A stretch of 64,000 nucleotides of DNA from Streptomyces cyaneus (GTDB lineage: Bacteria > Actinomycetota > Actinomycetes > Streptomycetales > Streptomycetaceae), in NCBI RefSeq assembly GCF_004028635.1, contig NZ_RQJW01000006.1:62001-126000 (forward strand), in the 5' to 3' direction. Below are positions 33,495-42,257 of the stretch, piece by piece. The notes beneath the pieces are model-generated. The model saw nothing but the letters and a program-made list of their open reading frames with translations, was not told where the DNA came from and did not search any database. The position numbers and the translations under genes are program-made. Positions within the stretch are counted from its first letter, which is position 1; each line of letters starts with the position of its first letter.

Positions 33495-34792
33495 CAGGCC
33501 CCCAGCAGGCTCTGGCCGCACACCCGGACGACCTGGCCGTTGACCGCGCCCGAGGCCGGATGCGCCAGCCACGCCGTCGTCTCGGCGACATCGATCGGCA
33601 GCCCGCCTTGCGCGAGGGAGTTCATACGCCGGCCCGCCTCGCGGATGAACAGGGGAATCGCGGCCGTCATCTTCGTCTCGATGAAGCCGGGCGCGACCGC
33701 GTTGAGAGTCACCCCGTGCTCGGCGAGCGCGCGCGGCGCGAGGGAGCGGACCAGGCCGACGATGCCCGCCTTGCTCGCCCCGTAGTTGGTCTGCCCGGCG
33801 TTCCCCGCCAGCCCCGCGATCGACGCCGTCGCCACGATCCGCCCGCCCTGCCTGAGCGTCCCGCTCTCCAACAACGCGTCCGTCGTGCGCAGCACACTCG
33901 CCAGATTGACGTCGAGCACCGAACTCCAGCGCTCGGCGGGCATGTTGACCAGCAGTCGGTCGCGGGTGATCCCGGCGTTGTGGATCAGGACGTCCAGTCC
34001 GTCGGGCAGCGCGGCCGCGATGCGCTCGCCCGCGTCGGGGGCGGTGATGTCGAGCGCGAGGGCGATGCCGCCGAGCCGGTCGGCCACGCGCCGCGCGTCC
34101 TGTTCGGCCTGCGGTACGTCGAGTACGACGACCCGGGCGCCGTCCCTGGCCAGCGTCTCGGCGACCGCCTCACCGATGCCGCGCGCGCCACCGGTGATGA
34201 GGGCGGTGCGGCCGGTGAGGGGGCGGTCGGGGTCGGCGGGCGCCCCGCTCTCGTCGTAGGCACCGACCTCGATCACCTGCCCGCTGACGTACGCCGACTT
34301 GGGGGACAGGAGGAAACGCAGGGTCGACTCGGCGGCGCGCGCGTCCGTCAGCCGTACGAGATTCACGGTCCTGCCCCGCCCGATCTCCTTGCCGAGCGAG
34401 CGGGTGAGGCCCTCCAGGGCCTGCTGGGCGGCGGCCTGGTGGTGGTCGGTGGGGTCCAGGGGCGCGCCGAGGACCACGACCCGGCCGCTCTCGGCGACCG
34501 ACCGCACGGCGGGGTGGAGAGCCGCGTGCACCTCGGCGAGCGTCTCGACGTCCCGGACTCCCGTGGCGTCCAGGAGCAGGGCGGCGGGCTTCTCGGAGGA
34601 GGCCGTCAGGTCGAGGCCCAGGTCCGTCAGCTGCAGGTCCGACTTGCCGGCCGTGAGGAGCAGCCGGTCGCCCGGCGACCCGGCCCGTTCCGGTGACCAG
34701 CGTTTCAGCGGTGCGGGTTGCGGCAACCCTAGGCGGCGGGTGAGGAAGCGGCCGGGCGCGGTGCCGGTGAAGCTCAGATAGCGGTCGGCCAT
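33494..34792 (-). CDS. 3-oxoacyl-ACP/CoA reductase, two-domain FabG4 type
   Basis: A 432-residue high-molecular-weight FabG. The N-terminal half (1-195) is a flavodoxin-like domain lacking a clear cofactor motif (ALLLDATGVRD). The C-terminal half is a full SDR: TGGARGIGEAVAETLA Rossmann motif, HNAGI, catalytic Ser in ASIAGLAGNAGQTNYGASKAG with the YxxxK pair, and APGFIETKM. Such proteins reduce 3-oxoacyl thioesters with NADH. It is divergent from the thiolase gene and in operon with the MaoC gene, as in mycobacteria. Confidence 0.9.
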   Translation of the reverse strand: MADRYLSFTGTAPGRFLTRRLGLPQPAPLKRWSPERAGSPGDRLLLTAGKSDLQLTDLGLDLTASSEKPAALLLDATGVRDVETLAEVHAALHPAVRSVAESGRVVVLGAPLDPTDHHQAAAQQALEGLTRSLGKEIGRGRTVNLVRLTDARAAESTLRFLLSPKSAYVSGQVIEVGAYDESGAPADPDRPLTGRTALITGGARGIGEAVAETLARDGARVVVLDVPQAEQDARRVADRLGGIALALDITAPDAGERIAAALPDGLDVLIHNAGITRDRLLVNMPAERWSSVLDVNLASVLRTTDALLESGTLRQGGRIVATASIAGLAGNAGQTNYGASKAGIVGLVRSLAPRALAEHGVTLNAVAPGFIETKMTAAIPLFIREAGRRMNSLAQGGLPIDVAETTAWLAHPASGAVNGQVVRVCGQSLLGA

Positions 34793-34823
34793 GTCAGTCC
34801 AACTCCCAGTGCGCTCCGTACTG

Positions 34824-34850
34824 ACTCCGGAGTAAGGTTACCCGAGGTAA
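34824..34850. promoter_or_regulatory. Two palindromes in the fabG4/thiolase divergent promoter region
   Basis: A perfect 10-base palindrome ACTCCGGAGT lies at 34824-34833, followed at 34838-34850 by TTACC-CGA-GGTAA, a 13-base inverted repeat. Both sit in the 87-base gap between the divergent fabG-like and thiolase genes. The second fits a TetR-type operator and recurs with one mismatch before the acyl-CoA ligase gene at 36265. Confidence 0.65.
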
Positions 34851-34879
34851 GGCATGGTAGGCGTGAGGAGTGGGTGGAG

Positions 34880-36166
34880 ATGAGTCCCGTGAAACCACCG
34901 GCGGTCCGGCGCGTGGCGATCATCGGCGGCACCCGCATCCCGTTCGCCCGCTCCGACGGCCCGTACGCCACCGCCTCCAACCAGGACATGCTCACGGCCG
35001 TGGTCGACGGCCTGGTCGAGCGGTACGGGCTCGGCGATCCGGGCGCGGTCGGCGAGCTGGTCGCCGGGGCGGTGCTCAAGCACAGCCGGGACTTCAACCT
35101 CGCCCGCGAGACCGTCCTGGGCTCGAAGCTGGACGCGCGCACGCCCGCGTACGACATCCAGCAGGCCTGCGGCACCGGCCTCCAGGCCGTGATCGCCGCC
35201 GCCAACAAGATCGCGCTCGGCCAGACCGAGTCGGCGATCGCGGGCGGCGCGGACACGACGAGCGACGCGCCCCTCGGCGTCAACGACGAGCTGCGCCGCA
35301 TCCTGCTTCAGGCCCGGCGGGCCAAGTCGGTCGGCGGGCGGCTCAAGGCGCTGGCCCGCGTGCGGCCCACCCACCTCGTCCCCGACATCCCCCGCAACGC
35401 CGAGCCCCGCACGAACCTCTCCATGGGCGAGCACGCCGCCGTCACCGCCCGGGCCTGGGGCATCCCCCGCGCGGCCCAGGACGACCTGGCGGCGACGAGT
35501 CACCAGCGGCTGGCGGCGGCGTACGAGCGCGGGTTCTTCCAGGATCTGGTCGTGCCCTTCCGGGGGCTGGACCGTGACCAGAACCTGCGCCCTGGTTCGA
35601 CGCCGGAGAAACTGGCCGCGCTGAAGCCGGTGTTCGGTCTCGACCAGCCCGCCCCGACCATGACGGCGGGCAATTCGACGCCGCTCACGGACGGGGCGGC
35701 GGTGGTGCTGCTGGCGAGCGAGGAGTGGGCGGCCCGGAGAGGGTTGGAACCGCTCGCGTACCTCACCGCATACGAGACGGCGGCCGTGGACTTCGTGCGC
35801 GGCGATGTCGCGGGCGGTGAGGACGGGCTGCTGATGGCACCGGCGTACGCGGTCCCCCGCATGCTGGAGCGGGCCGAACTCACCCTCCCCGACTTCGACT
35901 TCGTCGAGATCCACGAGGCCTTCGCCTCGCAGGTGCTGGCCACGCTGGCGGCGTGGGAGAAGCGGGGGCTCGCGCCCGTGGACCGTGCTCGGCTGAACGT
36001 GGTGGGCTCGTCCCTGGCGACGGGTCACCCCTTCGCGGCGACCGGCGCGCGAATCGTGGCGACGCTGGCCAAGTTGCTGGCGGAGCAGGGCGGTTCGGGG
36101 CGCGGACTGGTCTCCGTCTGCGCGGCCGGCGGACAAGGTGTGACAGCGATCCTCGAGCGAAACTGA
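34880..36166 (+). CDS. Acetyl-CoA C-acetyltransferase (thiolase, FadI/FadA2 type)
   Basis: A 428-residue thiolase. The nucleophile Cys is in QACGTGLQAV near residue 97. The HEAF motif (EIHEAFA) is near 350, and the end motif is SVCAAGGQGVTAIL with the second catalytic Cys. The GTRIPFARSDGPY N-terminus is typical. It cleaves 3-oxoacyl-CoA in beta-oxidation or condenses acetyl units. I use the ATG at 34880; a GTG two codons upstream is an alternative. Divergent from the fabG4-like and MaoC genes, probably sharing operator control. Confidence 0.9.
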   Translation: MSPVKPPAVRRVAIIGGTRIPFARSDGPYATASNQDMLTAVVDGLVERYGLGDPGAVGELVAGAVLKHSRDFNLARETVLGSKLDARTPAYDIQQACGTGLQAVIAAANKIALGQTESAIAGGADTTSDAPLGVNDELRRILLQARRAKSVGGRLKALARVRPTHLVPDIPRNAEPRTNLSMGEHAAVTARAWGIPRAAQDDLAATSHQRLAAAYERGFFQDLVVPFRGLDRDQNLRPGSTPEKLAALKPVFGLDQPAPTMTAGNSTPLTDGAAVVLLASEEWAARRGLEPLAYLTAYETAAVDFVRGDVAGGEDGLLMAPAYAVPRMLERAELTLPDFDFVEIHEAFASQVLATLAAWEKRGLAPVDRARLNVVGSSLATGHPFAATGARIVATLAKLLAEQGGSGRGLVSVCAAGGQGVTAILERN

Positions 36167-36264
36167 ATGCCCCTCACATAACCCCCGACGTTGCACATAC
36201 CCGGCCCGGGACCACCCCCGAACCCGCACAACCCCCACACGCGGGCCCCGTACGATCGCCTGCC

Positions 36265-36277
36265 TAACCAGCGGTAA
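36265..36277 (+). promoter_or_regulatory. TAACC-AGC-GGTAA dyad, second copy of the lipid-regulon site
   Basis: This 13-base element differs at one half-site base from the TTACC-N3-GGTAA palindrome at 34838 and has the same spacing. It lies 101 bases upstream of the acyl-CoA ligase start, in the 212-base gap after the thiolase gene. It is a candidate binding site for the TetR regulator at 31949. Confidence 0.55.
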
Positions 36278-36378
36278 CCCTTTCCGCAGGCCTCGGCAGG
36301 TGAACGTCACGGTGCGCGAGGCACGTACGTCATGCAGCAAGCAGTTTCTTCGCTGCACGCCCGCCGCAGGAGCCGCCC

Positions 36379-38307
36379 GTGTCCACCCCGCTTCCCTCTT
36401 TCGCCCCCTCGGCCGCCTATGACGACGCTCCCGGACCCACCCTGGTGCAGCCCGAGACGCGGCGGCTGGACGGCGTCGTACGGGAGGCGTACGTTCCGCC
36501 GTTCGCGCCGCCGGTGACCCATGGGACGCTCGCGGACCTGCCCTTCGACAACGCGGGCGCGGCCCCGGATGCGGTGGTCCTCAGCCGTAAAAGCGAGAAC
36601 GGGCAGTGGGTGGACGTGACGGCGGCCGAGTTCGCCGAGCAGGTGCAGGCGGTGGCGAAGGGGCTCGTCGCCGAGGGGCTGATGCCCGGGGACCGGATCG
36701 CCGTCATGGCCCGCACCCGATACGAGTGGACGCTCCTCGACTTCGGCGCATGGGCGGCCGGCCTCGTCACGGTCCCCGTCTACCCCACCTCCTCCGTCTT
36801 CCAGACCCGCTGGATCCTCCAGGACTCGGGTGCGGTGGCCCTGGTCACCGAGACCGCCGGCCAGGCGGCCGCCCTCGGCCCCGAACTGGACCGCGTGCCC
36901 GACCTGCAGCACATGTGGGTGATGGAGAAGGGGCACGTGGAACGGCTGGCGGAGCTCGGTGCGCAGCAGCCGGACGGCGAAGTGGGCGTACGGCGCGGAA
37001 TGCTGGTGCCGGACACGCTGGCGACGCTGGTCTACACGTCGGGCACGACGGGCCGCCCCAAGGGCTGCGCGCTGACGCACGGCAATTTCTTCGCCGAGGT
37101 GGACAACGCGATCGAGCTCCTCTACCCGATCTTCAAGGCGAGGACGAGCGAAGAGGCGTCGGTGCTGCTCTTCCTCCCCATGTCGCATGTCTTCGGCCGC
37201 ATGGTGGCAGTGGCCTGCATCCGGGCCAGGGTCCGCCTCGGCCACGCCCCGAGCCTCAAGGCGGAGGACCTGCTGCCGGACCTGGCGGCCTTCCGCCCCA
37301 CCTGTCTGCTGACCATCCCCTACATGCTGGAGAAGGTCTTCAACGGCGCCCGCGCCAAGGCCGAGACGGGCGGCCGCGCCTCGTCCTTCGACCGCGCGGC
37401 GTCGGTGGCCGAGCGCTACGGTGAGGCGATGGAGGCCCGGCACGCGGGCACGGGTGGCGGCCCGAGCGCGGCGCTCAAGACGGCCCGCGCTTTCTACGAT
37501 CCCCTGGTCTACCGCCGTATCCGCAACGCCATGGGCGGCCGCGTGAAGTACGCGATCTGCGGTGGCTCACCGCTCGGCCGCCGGCTGGCCGCCTTCTACA
37601 CCGGCGCGGGCATCGAGATCTACGAGGGCTACGGCCTGACGGAGACGACGGGCGCCTCGACGGTGACCCCGCCCCTGAAGCCCCGCCTGGGCACGGTGGG
37701 TTGGCCCCTGCCCGGCACCCGGATCCGTATCGCCGCGGACGGCGAGGTCCTCATCGCCGGCGACCAGGTGCTGCGCGGCTACTGGGACCCGGCGGCGGGC
37801 GGCGTGGTCCCGGTGTCGGCGGACGGCTGGCTGGCCACGGGAGACATCGGCGCCCTGGACGACGAGGGCTACCTCACGATCACCGGCCGCAAGAAGGAAC
37901 TGCTGATCACGGCGGGCGGCAAGAGCGTGGCCCCGGCACCGCTGGAGAACTGGCTCCGCTCGCACCCGCTGATCTCGCAGTGCATCGTCCTGGGTGACCG
38001 CCGCCCCTACGTCTCCGCGCTGATCACCCTGGACATGGACGGCGTCACCCACTGGCGCCGGATGCACGGCAAGCACCCCGTCCCGGCCGAACTCCTCGTG
38101 AACGACGACGAGTTGAGGGCGATCCTGCAGCGTGCGGTGGACGAGGCCAACAAGCTGGTCTCCCGCCCCGAGTCCATCCGCCGCTTCACGATCCTGCCGA
38201 CCGACTTCACCGAGATGGACGGCCATCTGACGCCGTCGATGAAGCTGCGGCGGGAGGCGGTCATGCGGGACTTCGCGGCTCAGGTGGAGGAGCTGTACGC
38301 CAAGTAG
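36379..38307 (+). CDS. Long-chain fatty acid-CoA ligase (AMP-forming)
   Basis: A 642-residue ANL-superfamily enzyme with a GTG start and AGGAG ribosome-binding site. The P-loop signature is LVYTSGTTGRPKGC near residue 217, later motifs are YEGYGLTETTGAS (A5), then GWLATGDIGALDDEGYLTITGRKKELLI (A7-A8; Asp and Arg) and the catalytic Lys in the terminal PSMKLRREAVM. The overall layout fits long-chain acyl-CoA synthetases of the FadD15 type. It activates fatty acids for the beta-oxidation enzymes next door. It may be regulated by the palindrome at 36265. Confidence 0.93.
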   Translation: MSTPLPSFAPSAAYDDAPGPTLVQPETRRLDGVVREAYVPPFAPPVTHGTLADLPFDNAGAAPDAVVLSRKSENGQWVDVTAAEFAEQVQAVAKGLVAEGLMPGDRIAVMARTRYEWTLLDFGAWAAGLVTVPVYPTSSVFQTRWILQDSGAVALVTETAGQAAALGPELDRVPDLQHMWVMEKGHVERLAELGAQQPDGEVGVRRGMLVPDTLATLVYTSGTTGRPKGCALTHGNFFAEVDNAIELLYPIFKARTSEEASVLLFLPMSHVFGRMVAVACIRARVRLGHAPSLKAEDLLPDLAAFRPTCLLTIPYMLEKVFNGARAKAETGGRASSFDRAASVAERYGEAMEARHAGTGGGPSAALKTARAFYDPLVYRRIRNAMGGRVKYAICGGSPLGRRLAAFYTGAGIEIYEGYGLTETTGASTVTPPLKPRLGTVGWPLPGTRIRIAADGEVLIAGDQVLRGYWDPAAGGVVPVSADGWLATGDIGALDDEGYLTITGRKKELLITAGGKSVAPAPLENWLRSHPLISQCIVLGDRRPYVSALITLDMDGVTHWRRMHGKHPVPAELLVNDDELRAILQRAVDEANKLVSRPESIRRFTILPTDFTEMDGHLTPSMKLRREAVMRDFAAQVEELYAK

Positions 38308-38347
38308 CGTGTGAGGCACGTCACTCTGCGGGGTGGAACTCGGCGGC

Positions 38348-38381
38348 GGGTGTCAGCGAACAGCAGGAGACCATGACACCC
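38348..38381. promoter_or_regulatory. Perfect inverted repeat before the ECF sigma gene
   Basis: GGGTGTCA at 38348-38355 is matched by TGACACCC at 38374-38381, with 18 bases between. It lies 40 bases after the acyl-CoA ligase stop and 40 bases before the sigma factor start. It could be an operator, a terminator-like hairpin of the ligase gene, or part of a sigma-dependent promoter. Confidence 0.55.
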
Positions 38382-38420
38382 GGTCTTCGAGGGATACGAC
38401 ATGAACCACAGAGGTAGGAC

Positions 38421-39068
38421 GTGACGCTCCTGCCGAGCGCGGGTGCCGCCTTCGCCCTGGCGGCAGGCGCGAGCGGCAGCTCCGACGGCTCGGTCATCGA
38501 ACGGTCCTGGGAAACGCCCGACGCGTTCGCCGTGATCTTCGACCGCTACGCCGACGACATCCACCGCTACATCGCACGCCGTCTGGGCTCCGACACCGCC
38601 GACGACCTGATGGCGGAGACGTTCGTGATCGCGTTTCAGCGCCGTCGGCGCTACGACCTGTCACACGCGCACGCCCGGCCCTGGCTGTACGGCATAGCCA
38701 CCAACCTGATCGGCCGTCACCGCAGGGACGAGGCCCGTCGGCTGCGGGCACTGTCGCGGATGGCGGCCCTGCCTCCGGGCCGCGAAGACAGCGGTCCCGA
38801 GGACGCGGTCACCGAGAGGCTCGGCGCCGGGGGGACGGACGGCACCCTGGCCGGCGCTCTCGCCGAACTGCCCGCCCGGTACCGGGACGTGCTGTTGGTC
38901 ATCGCCTGGGGAGAGCTCGACTACGAGGAAGCCGCGCAGGCCTTGGGCGTACCCGTCGGCACGGTGCGCTCCCGCCTGCACAGAGCCCGCACCAGGCTGC
39001 GGCGGGCACTCGGCAGACCGGCTCGCACCACCTCGACCGCATCTCGGAAGGAGACCGACCATGGATGA
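38421..39068 (+). CDS. ECF-type RNA polymerase sigma factor
   Basis: A 215-residue sigma-70 family protein, GTG start at 38421. Region 2 is visible as FAVIFDRYADDIHRYIARRL, DDLMAETFVIAFQRRRRYD and ARPWLYGIATNLIGRHRRDE. Region 4 reads LPARYRDVLLVIAWGELDYEE and LGVPVGTVRSRLHRARTRLRRAL. An N-terminal extension of about 30 residues precedes region 2. Its stop overlaps the start of the CU044_5270-family gene by 8 bases, the usual coupling of such sigma factors to a membrane-bound partner. Confidence 0.93.
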   Translation: MTLLPSAGAAFALAAGASGSSDGSVIERSWETPDAFAVIFDRYADDIHRYIARRLGSDTADDLMAETFVIAFQRRRRYDLSHAHARPWLYGIATNLIGRHRRDEARRLRALSRMAALPPGREDSGPEDAVTERLGAGGTDGTLAGALAELPARYRDVLLVIAWGELDYEEAAQALGVPVGTVRSRLHRARTRLRRALGRPARTTSTASRKETDHG

Positions 39069-40014
39069 ACTGACGAGGGTGCGTGAATGGGGCACCGACA
39101 GCAACGGCCCCTCCGACCAGGCCCGCGCCGCCGCCCGGACCCGCCTCCAAGCCGCCATGGACGAGGAGTCCCGCAGCGTCGCCTCCCGCGGCCGTGAACT
39201 GAGCCGACGCCTCATGTTCCGTGCCACCCTCGCCGGCATGACCGCGGCGGCGGTGGGCGTCACCGTCGTCGTGGCACGCGGCGACGAGGACGAGGGCGAG
39301 AGCACGCCCCGGCTGAGCACGGTCAGCGCGACGGAGGTGCTGCTGAGGGCCGCTGACAGGTCCCGCACCCAGGGCAGCGATCTGCCCCCGCCGCGCAATG
39401 ACCAGTACTTCTACACCAAGACCTACATCTCGCGGACGCCGGTGAAGGGTGGCAGGACCAGAACCTGGACCGACGAGAGCTGGATGTCGGTGGACGGTTC
39501 CAAGCCCTCCCTGCGAGAGGAGTACGGAAAGGTCCACAACGATCCTCCGCTCGGCGAGCACGAGGTGAGATCGCCTCCCACCGTCTACTCCGAGCTCCAG
39601 AAGATGCCGACGGACCCGGACAAGCTTCTGGAGCGGCTGAGGTTCGGCCAGAAAGGCTCCCCCGAGGCCGACATGCATGCCTTCTTCGAGGGCTGCATGC
39701 TGATCATGGGGCCGCGTGTGATGCCCCCCGGCCTGCAGGCCGCCGCCTTCGAAGCAATGTCGAAGCTTCCGCGGATCCGCCTGGACTACGACGACGTGGA
39801 CGTCGCCGGCCGCAGCGCCGTCGGAGTCTCGTATCCCGAGGTGGACTGGACCTTCCTCTTCGACCGCCGGACGTACGACTACCTGGGCCTGCGCACCAAG
39901 GGGAGCGTTCCGAAGAAGGTGGGCAAGGACGAGTGGGTGCAGACCGGCTGGTACTGGGAGACCAGGACTCTGCAGGACATCCAGGTGGTCGACCGCATCG
40001 GACAGCACGCCTGA
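39061..40014 (+). CDS. CU044_5270 family membrane protein, probable sigma-factor partner
   Basis: A 317-residue protein. An acidic/Arg-rich N-terminal cytosolic part of about 50 residues is followed by one TM segment (about 51-72, LMFRATLAGMTAAAVGVTVVV) and an extracytoplasmic domain containing NDQYFYTKTYISRTPV and RIRLDYDDVDVAGRSAVGVSY. This is the CU044_5270 pattern. The short cytoplasmic part could act as anti-sigma region against the overlapping ECF gene; that role is an inference. It ends in a shared palindromic terminator with the convergent gene. Confidence 0.8.
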   Translation: MDELTRVREWGTDSNGPSDQARAAARTRLQAAMDEESRSVASRGRELSRRLMFRATLAGMTAAAVGVTVVVARGDEDEGESTPRLSTVSATEVLLRAADRSRTQGSDLPPPRNDQYFYTKTYISRTPVKGGRTRTWTDESWMSVDGSKPSLREEYGKVHNDPPLGEHEVRSPPTVYSELQKMPTDPDKLLERLRFGQKGSPEADMHAFFEGCMLIMGPRVMPPGLQAAAFEAMSKLPRIRLDYDDVDVAGRSAVGVSYPEVDWTFLFDRRTYDYLGLRTKGSVPKKVGKDEWVQTGWYWETRTLQDIQVVDRIGQHA

Positions 40015-40029
40015 GCCATGGCTCAGGCG
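40008..40029. terminator. 22-base perfect palindrome between convergent genes
   Basis: CGCCTGAGCCATGGCTCAGGCG is fully self-complementary over 22 bases. It contains the stop codons of both convergent genes (40012-40014 and 40023-40025). It is well suited to a bidirectional terminator hairpin. Confidence 0.65.
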
Positions 40030-40574
40030 GAACCGTTCGCGGTCTTCAGCGCCCGCTCCAGCAACCGGTCGGCCAGGTTGGTGAAGGCCGTGCTCAGGGA
40101 CTTGTCCTTGGTCCGCTGGGCATAGGACTGGAAGACCAGGGCGGCTGTGGCCTGGACGGCCGGGGAGACGCGCTGGGGGTCGGCGAGGAGCTGCGGCTGG
40201 AGCTGCACGGGCACGGGCCACTTCTTCGGCCAGGGCATCTTCGGCGGCTCGGGGCAGATGTCGTCCCCGACCTCCCGCAGGACCTCGGCGGGTTTGCGGC
40301 CGGCCAGGCTGGCGGCGATCGTCGCCTCCGCCACCGAGACGGACATGTCGCGGACGGCCGACAGCAGGCCGTGACCGGGCGGCAGCGGCTGCGGGTTGAG
40401 GCGTGCCCCGTCGCCGCCGACCGCCGAACGGAAGCCGATGCCGAGGCCGCCGCCGTTGTCGTGGATGGGGTGGGGCGGCACGTCCGGGTCGATGAGCTCC
40501 CACAACCGGGGGTCGTAATGGGCCAGCATCTCCATGACCTCGACGGTCAGCGCCGCACGGGAGGCGGTTGCCAT
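40023..40574 (-). CDS. Conserved hypothetical protein with LNPQPLPP motif
   Basis: A 183-residue protein starting at the ATG at 40574. A distinctive segment LNPQPLPPGH is at about residues 59-68; this NPQPLPP motif recurs in many bacterial proteins of unknown function. The N-terminal half has HDNGGGLGIGFRSAVGGDGA, and the C-terminal part is helical. No signal peptide or membrane segment is seen. It converges on the sigma-partner gene and shares its palindromic terminator. Role unknown. Confidence 0.7.
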   Translation of the reverse strand: MATASRAALTVEVMEMLAHYDPRLWELIDPDVPPHPIHDNGGGLGIGFRSAVGGDGARLNPQPLPPGHGLLSAVRDMSVSVAEATIAASLAGRKPAEVLREVGDDICPEPPKMPWPKKWPVPVQLQPQLLADPQRVSPAVQATAALVFQSYAQRTKDKSLSTAFTNLADRLLERALKTANGSA

Positions 40575-40733
40575 GGTGGCTCCCTTCTCTGGATCTCGGG
40601 TCTCCCGGGACTCGGGTGACAGCGTGAGACCGTAGGGCGACCTGGCACGGCTGTTCGGGCATTGGCCCTTTCGAGGGCGCGGCCGTCGGAGAGCGCGGCC
40701 GTCGGAAGCGCGGCCGCGCCCGGTGACATCGCG

Positions 40734-41270
40734 CTAGGGCAGGATCTCCAGCCGAACGGCGCTTTCGGTGCCCCGCAGGCCGGAGGTCAGGCAGTCCGTG
40801 GGCAGTTGCCGGGGCAGCGCGGTCACGGTCCGGCGTACGGCGTGGCCTTCGCCGCGTCCCTCCACCACCCGGCCGGACTGCAGGACGACCAGTGCGCCCA
40901 CGACGCGGACGGTGGTGGCGCCGTCGATGACGACCAGCGACCGGCCGCCGTCGGCATAGCGGACGGTCTCGGTGCCGTGCGCACCGGACAGCGAGACGCA
41001 GGACGCCGACGGCGCGACGGCATGGAAGGAGCCGGTGGCCGCCATGGCGTGGCCGGAGGCGGTGGTGCAGGTGTAGCTCACGTCCGCGTGGTTGTGGGTC
41101 TTACGGGGCTGGAGGGTCAGCGGCGGCTCGTAGCGGCTGGCGGCGTTGCCCGCACAGGCGACGGACTCGTACCCGCCCGTACCGGCCTGACTGGCCGGCG
41201 CCCCCGACAGCGACGAGACAAGGAGCACCAGGGACCCCAGCGTGACCGCCCTGCCGTGCCTGCTCAACAC
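40734..41270 (-). CDS. Secreted hypothetical protein
   Basis: A 178-residue protein. I choose the GTG at 41270 with a GGGAGG ribosome-binding site, because the longer open frame upstream lacks a signal. The N-terminus RHGRAVTLGSLVLLVSSLSG with APASQAG is a Sec signal peptide and cleavage site. The mature part has four or more Cys (VACAGN, SYTCTT, ASCVSL, TDCLTS), probably two disulfides, and beta-strand character. No known domain is recognised. Nothing nearby suggests a role. Confidence 0.65.
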   Translation of the reverse strand: MLSRHGRAVTLGSLVLLVSSLSGAPASQAGTGGYESVACAGNAASRYEPPLTLQPRKTHNHADVSYTCTTASGHAMAATGSFHAVAPSASCVSLSGAHGTETVRYADGGRSLVVIDGATTVRVVGALVVLQSGRVVEGRGEGHAVRRTVTALPRQLPTDCLTSGLRGTESAVRLEILP

Positions 41271-41509
41271 ATGCCCTCCCGCAAGTCGTGAAGCACTACC
41301 GGTGCTCAACTGCCCGGGGGAATCGCCTGCTTCGGGCGCCCGGAAGCGCGCAGACGGCGCCCACCCGCCACATTTGCGCCGCCACGCGCGCGTCTGCTCC
41401 AGGTGGGGCGCGTGGGGCGCAGTGGGTCGCTTGGAGCCCGGCACAAGGCGGGTAGGAAGCGCCGGACGTCCTCGTCGAGGCGCATGAACCCGAGCAGGAG
41501 GAGATCCGA

Positions 41510-42025
41510 GTGAGCCGTACGACCGCCGACGCCGCGACGACCGCGCGCGTGCGGGTGTTCGCCATGATGGACGCCGACGGGGACCGGGTCGTCACGCGGC
41601 ACGACTACCTCTCCCGGATCGACCGGACCGTCGCGGCCACCGGGCGCACGGAGGACGATCCGCTCGTCGTCGCCGCCCGCACGGAGGGCGTCAAGGCATG
41701 GAGTGAGATGGACGCCGACGGCGACGGGCAGCTGACCTTCGACGAGTACAACGCGTGGGTGGGCGCCGACAAGTTCGACAACATCTGCCGGTTCGCGCTG
41801 GGCGCGCTCTTCGACCTCGCCGACGCGGATGGCGACGGCGCCCTGGACAAAGCGCAGTTCACGACGTTGCGCACCGCACTGAACAATCCCCCCGGCAACG
41901 CCGCCGCCGCATTCGACGCGCTGGACGCCGACGGCGACGGCCGGGTCGGCCGCGACGCGTACCTGGCGTCGATCCGCGCGTACATCGTGGGCGACGGCTC
42001 ACCGATGGGCGAGGTCCTGTACTGA
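41510..42025 (+). CDS. EF-hand calcium-binding protein (calerythrin-like)
   Basis: A 171-residue cytosolic protein, GTG start at 41510 with AGGAGGA upstream. Four EF-hand loops are visible: DADGDRVVTRHD (21-32), DADGDGQLTFDE (68-79), DADGDGALDKAQ (105-116) and DADGDGRVGRDA (139-150). The last two lack an acid at loop position 12, so they may bind Ca weakly. The layout matches calerythrin-like proteins of actinomycetes. It stands alone between secreted-protein and sugar-binding genes. Confidence 0.92.
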   Translation: MSRTTADAATTARVRVFAMMDADGDRVVTRHDYLSRIDRTVAATGRTEDDPLVVAARTEGVKAWSEMDADGDGQLTFDEYNAWVGADKFDNICRFALGALFDLADADGDGALDKAQFTTLRTALNNPPGNAAAAFDALDADGDGRVGRDAYLASIRAYIVGDGSPMGEVLY

Positions 42026-42257
42026 GGCGTGTCCGAGGGCTGATCCTGGTCCAAATCCCTGCCCTGACCTGGGGCGTTGCCGAGCGGGACGTCGGGGAGA
42101 CCGCAGTGGTGGAACCTTCACTCAAGGGCCAGGCGTTGTGATCATGGAAAACGGTTGCCGTCTCGTTACGACAACTGCTTGACGTGACATGCCGCGGCCG
42201 CGTTGGCTACCGCCATCCGGGTAGTAACGCCGCTCATCGGCTCGGAAGGCACCACTA

